A stretch of 64,000 nt of DNA, from contig NZ_JAVQLW010000002.1 of NCBI RefSeq assembly GCF_031822435.1, positions 372,001 through 436,000 of the forward strand, given 5' to 3'. The notes beneath the pieces are model-generated. The model made no database searches. It was not told the origin of the DNA and saw only the letters and a program-made list of their open reading frames with translations. Position numbers and translations under genes: made by a program. Origin of the DNA: Paracoccus sp. MBLB3053. Lineage in GTDB: Bacteria; Pseudomonadota; Alphaproteobacteria; Rhodobacterales; Rhodobacteraceae. Positions 62,586 to 64,000 of the stretch are shown here, in pieces; within the stretch, counting starts at the first letter, position 1, and the number at the start of each line of letters is the position of its first letter.

Positions 62586-64000
62586 TCAGCGCAGCGCGCG
62601 CGACACGACGCCTGCGGCCCAGCGATCCGCCGCCGCACCGAAGCAGTCGTGAAGCGAATCTACCGCGATCACGCTGCCCAGCCCAAGACGGCCAAGCAGC
62701 GATAGACCCGGCAACGGACCGGCTCGGCCGATGACACCTCCATCGGGCCGCAGCTTGACGCCGAGCTTCGGCCCGATCGCCGTAAGGTCGCCGGAATCGC
62801 GCAGGGCCGCGATGAGCGGATCGGTCATCTGCCCGAGTTGCGGCGTCGGCAGGACGGCATCGACGATCGCGACCACTCGGGCGGTTTCATCCTCTTCGAC
62901 CAGTTGCCATCCATCCCGCGTCATCAGGATATCGGGATCGTTCGCAGCCCGCAGATCGACGCGTCCCGCCTCGACCAGCGTCAGTAGCTCGGTCATCGTC
63001 GAAAGCGGGGGACCGTAGGAATATCGTTTGAGCCCTTCGTCGAAGGCGATCAACGCGCTGATTGTTCCTGGCCTAGGCGCGGAAGGATTGTAGACCTCCC
63101 GCAATTCGTTTTGCCATTTCCGCCAGATCTGCCCGATCGTGTAACCGATATCGGGCGGGGTTTCACCCGCCGCCATCGCTATTCCGGCCCTCAGCACATC
63201 GACCGGGCCGCGGACCTCCTGTTCTCCCGGCGCGTTTTGCTCGCAGGCCAGCCAAGACCGGATCTCGTGCTCGGACAGATCGACAGATTGGCTTTCCAGG
63301 ACGCGGATAACGGGCGGAACAATCGCTTCGCAAAGGGCCTCAATCGCACCCTCTCCAGGAAGATCGATGGCCCGACGAAGGGCTGCGCAAAAGGAACCCG
63401 TTTCCTCACGACTCGGGGCGAAGCGAGCATCGATCGCCAAGGTCTCAGGCTTCGGATAGGGCGGAAGACCGTTCAGAGAAAACGGCAGGATACGCAGTGG
63501 TTCGCGCCCGGAGGGCAGGTATTCGCCGTCGCGAAACTTCCCGCCCTGGCCCAGCGTCAGCAACCTGATCGCATCCAGGGTTGCAAGCCCCATGCCACGC
63601 ACGGCGACAACCTTCCCAGCCCAGCCTGACGCAGCATCCAAAAGCTCATGATCGGGATAGACGGAAACCACATCTCGGACACCGCATCTTGCGTGCTCAT
63701 GCCATTTGGCAAGCTGCTGGTCCGGCGCAGTCGCCGGCTGGCCCTGCGCCAGAAGCACCTCGTCATAGGGTCCATGACGGGCGCCTGCTGCTCTTATCCA
63801 CCAGCCGTCCGCCGCATCCCGCAGCAATTGATCCGCGGCCAGCTGATGCTGCGAGATCGTCACCCCCGCTTGGCCAGCTTCCACGAGATTGGCGAACCGC
63901 CCGGTCAGATAACTGCCAAGTTGGGCGCGGGACGGATAGGTTTCCATAGCCTTCTTATCTTGCCCCAACCACTCGGCGAGGCTCGGGAAATTTCGAGGTG
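62586..64000 (-). CDS. FAD/NAD(P)-binding protein (YdhS-like), 5' end outside the window
   Basis: The frame is open through the window edge (residues before the first internal ATG read PRNFPSLAEWLGQ), so the N-terminal GxGxxG region is not visible. The visible 470 residues contain FPSLAEWL and YPSRAQLGSYLTGRFANLVE, a middle strand-turn GKVVAVRGMGLATLDAIRLLTLGQGGKF, and a long alpha-helical C-terminus, as in the NAD_binding_9/YdhS group. Function in this group is poorly known; oxidation of an amino-acid-like or hydroxy compound is possible. An 87-base gap separates it from the racemase gene. Confidence 0.7.
   Translation of the reverse strand, partial: PRNFPSLAEWLGQDKKAMETYPSRAQLGSYLTGRFANLVEAGQAGVTISQHQLAADQLLRDAADGWWIRAAGARHGPYDEVLLAQGQPATAPDQQLAKWHEHARCGVRDVVSVYPDHELLDAASGWAGKVVAVRGMGLATLDAIRLLTLGQGGKFRDGEYLPSGREPLRILPFSLNGLPPYPKPETLAIDARFAPSREETGSFCAALRRAIDLPGEGAIEALCEAIVPPVIRVLESQSVDLSEHEIRSWLACEQNAPGEQEVRGPVDVLRAGIAMAAGETPPDIGYTIGQIWRKWQNELREVYNPSAPRPGTISALIAFDEGLKRYSYGPPLSTMTELLTLVEAGRVDLRAANDPDILMTRDGWQLVEEDETARVVAIVDAVLPTPQLGQMTDPLIAALRDSGDLTAIGPKLGVKLRPDGGVIGRAGPLPGLSLLGRLGLGSVIAVDSLHDCFGAAADRWAAGVVSRALR

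Overview
The window (64 kb, GC-rich) looks like chromosome of an alphaproteobacterium of the Rhodobacterales, most probably Paracoccus or a close relative. The reasons are two signature gene orders: a taurine cluster tauR / tauKLM-tauXY-xsc-tauZ-pta, and an assimilatory nitrate cluster nasTSABG..HC. The genus call is inference from gene content; no rRNA, tRNA or CRISPR array was seen.

Layout. 1-3267: end of an RND efflux pump gene and its outer-membrane lipoprotein partner. 3272-14518: complete taurine dissimilation cluster (TRAP uptake, taurine dehydrogenase TauXY, sulfoacetaldehyde acetyltransferase Xsc, putative sulfur-anion exporter TauZ, phosphate acetyltransferase Pta) with a divergent MocR-type regulator TauR and two direct-repeat operator candidates. 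The stretches around tauZ, and the codons for its N-terminal extension, are packed with different 9-16 bp tandem repeats. 14591-21907: a hybrid sensor kinase, an O-antigen-ligase-like membrane protein, an EamA exporter and OpgG. 22023-29001: a sugar-acid type catabolic cluster with a RuBisCO-like protein, a DUF1537 kinase, a VOC protein, a second TRAP transporter and a LacI-type regulator. 29027-33100: an outer-membrane protein, a patatin-like hydrolase preceded by two CTGC-N3-GCAG palindromes (PhaR-like sites), and an AspT-type transporter.

33333-37484 is a mobile-element graveyard: an IS110-family element inserted in an ISNCY-type transposase gene that also carries a frameshift, next to a decayed IS30-family transposase. 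37595-47686 is the nitrate/nitrite assimilation operon nasTSABG-cynS-nasHC, with a cyanase gene placed between nasG and nasH. 48752-56710 is the protocatechuate/4-hydroxybenzoate region: pcaDCHG, a beta-keto acid cleavage enzyme and pcaB on one strand; pcaQ, pobR and pobA on the other. The last part holds a DEAD-box helicase, panB-panC, a GNAT/N-succinylamino-acid-racemase pair and a FAD/NAD(P)-binding protein that runs off the window.

Together the genes describe a metabolically versatile heterotroph taking C2 sulfonates, aromatic acids and probably branched sugar acids as carbon sources, and nitrate, nitrite and cyanate as nitrogen sources. Least explained are the repeat mosaic around tauZ, the RuBisCO-like cluster, the cyanase inside the nas operon, and the pca operon that ends in a beta-keto acid cleavage enzyme.
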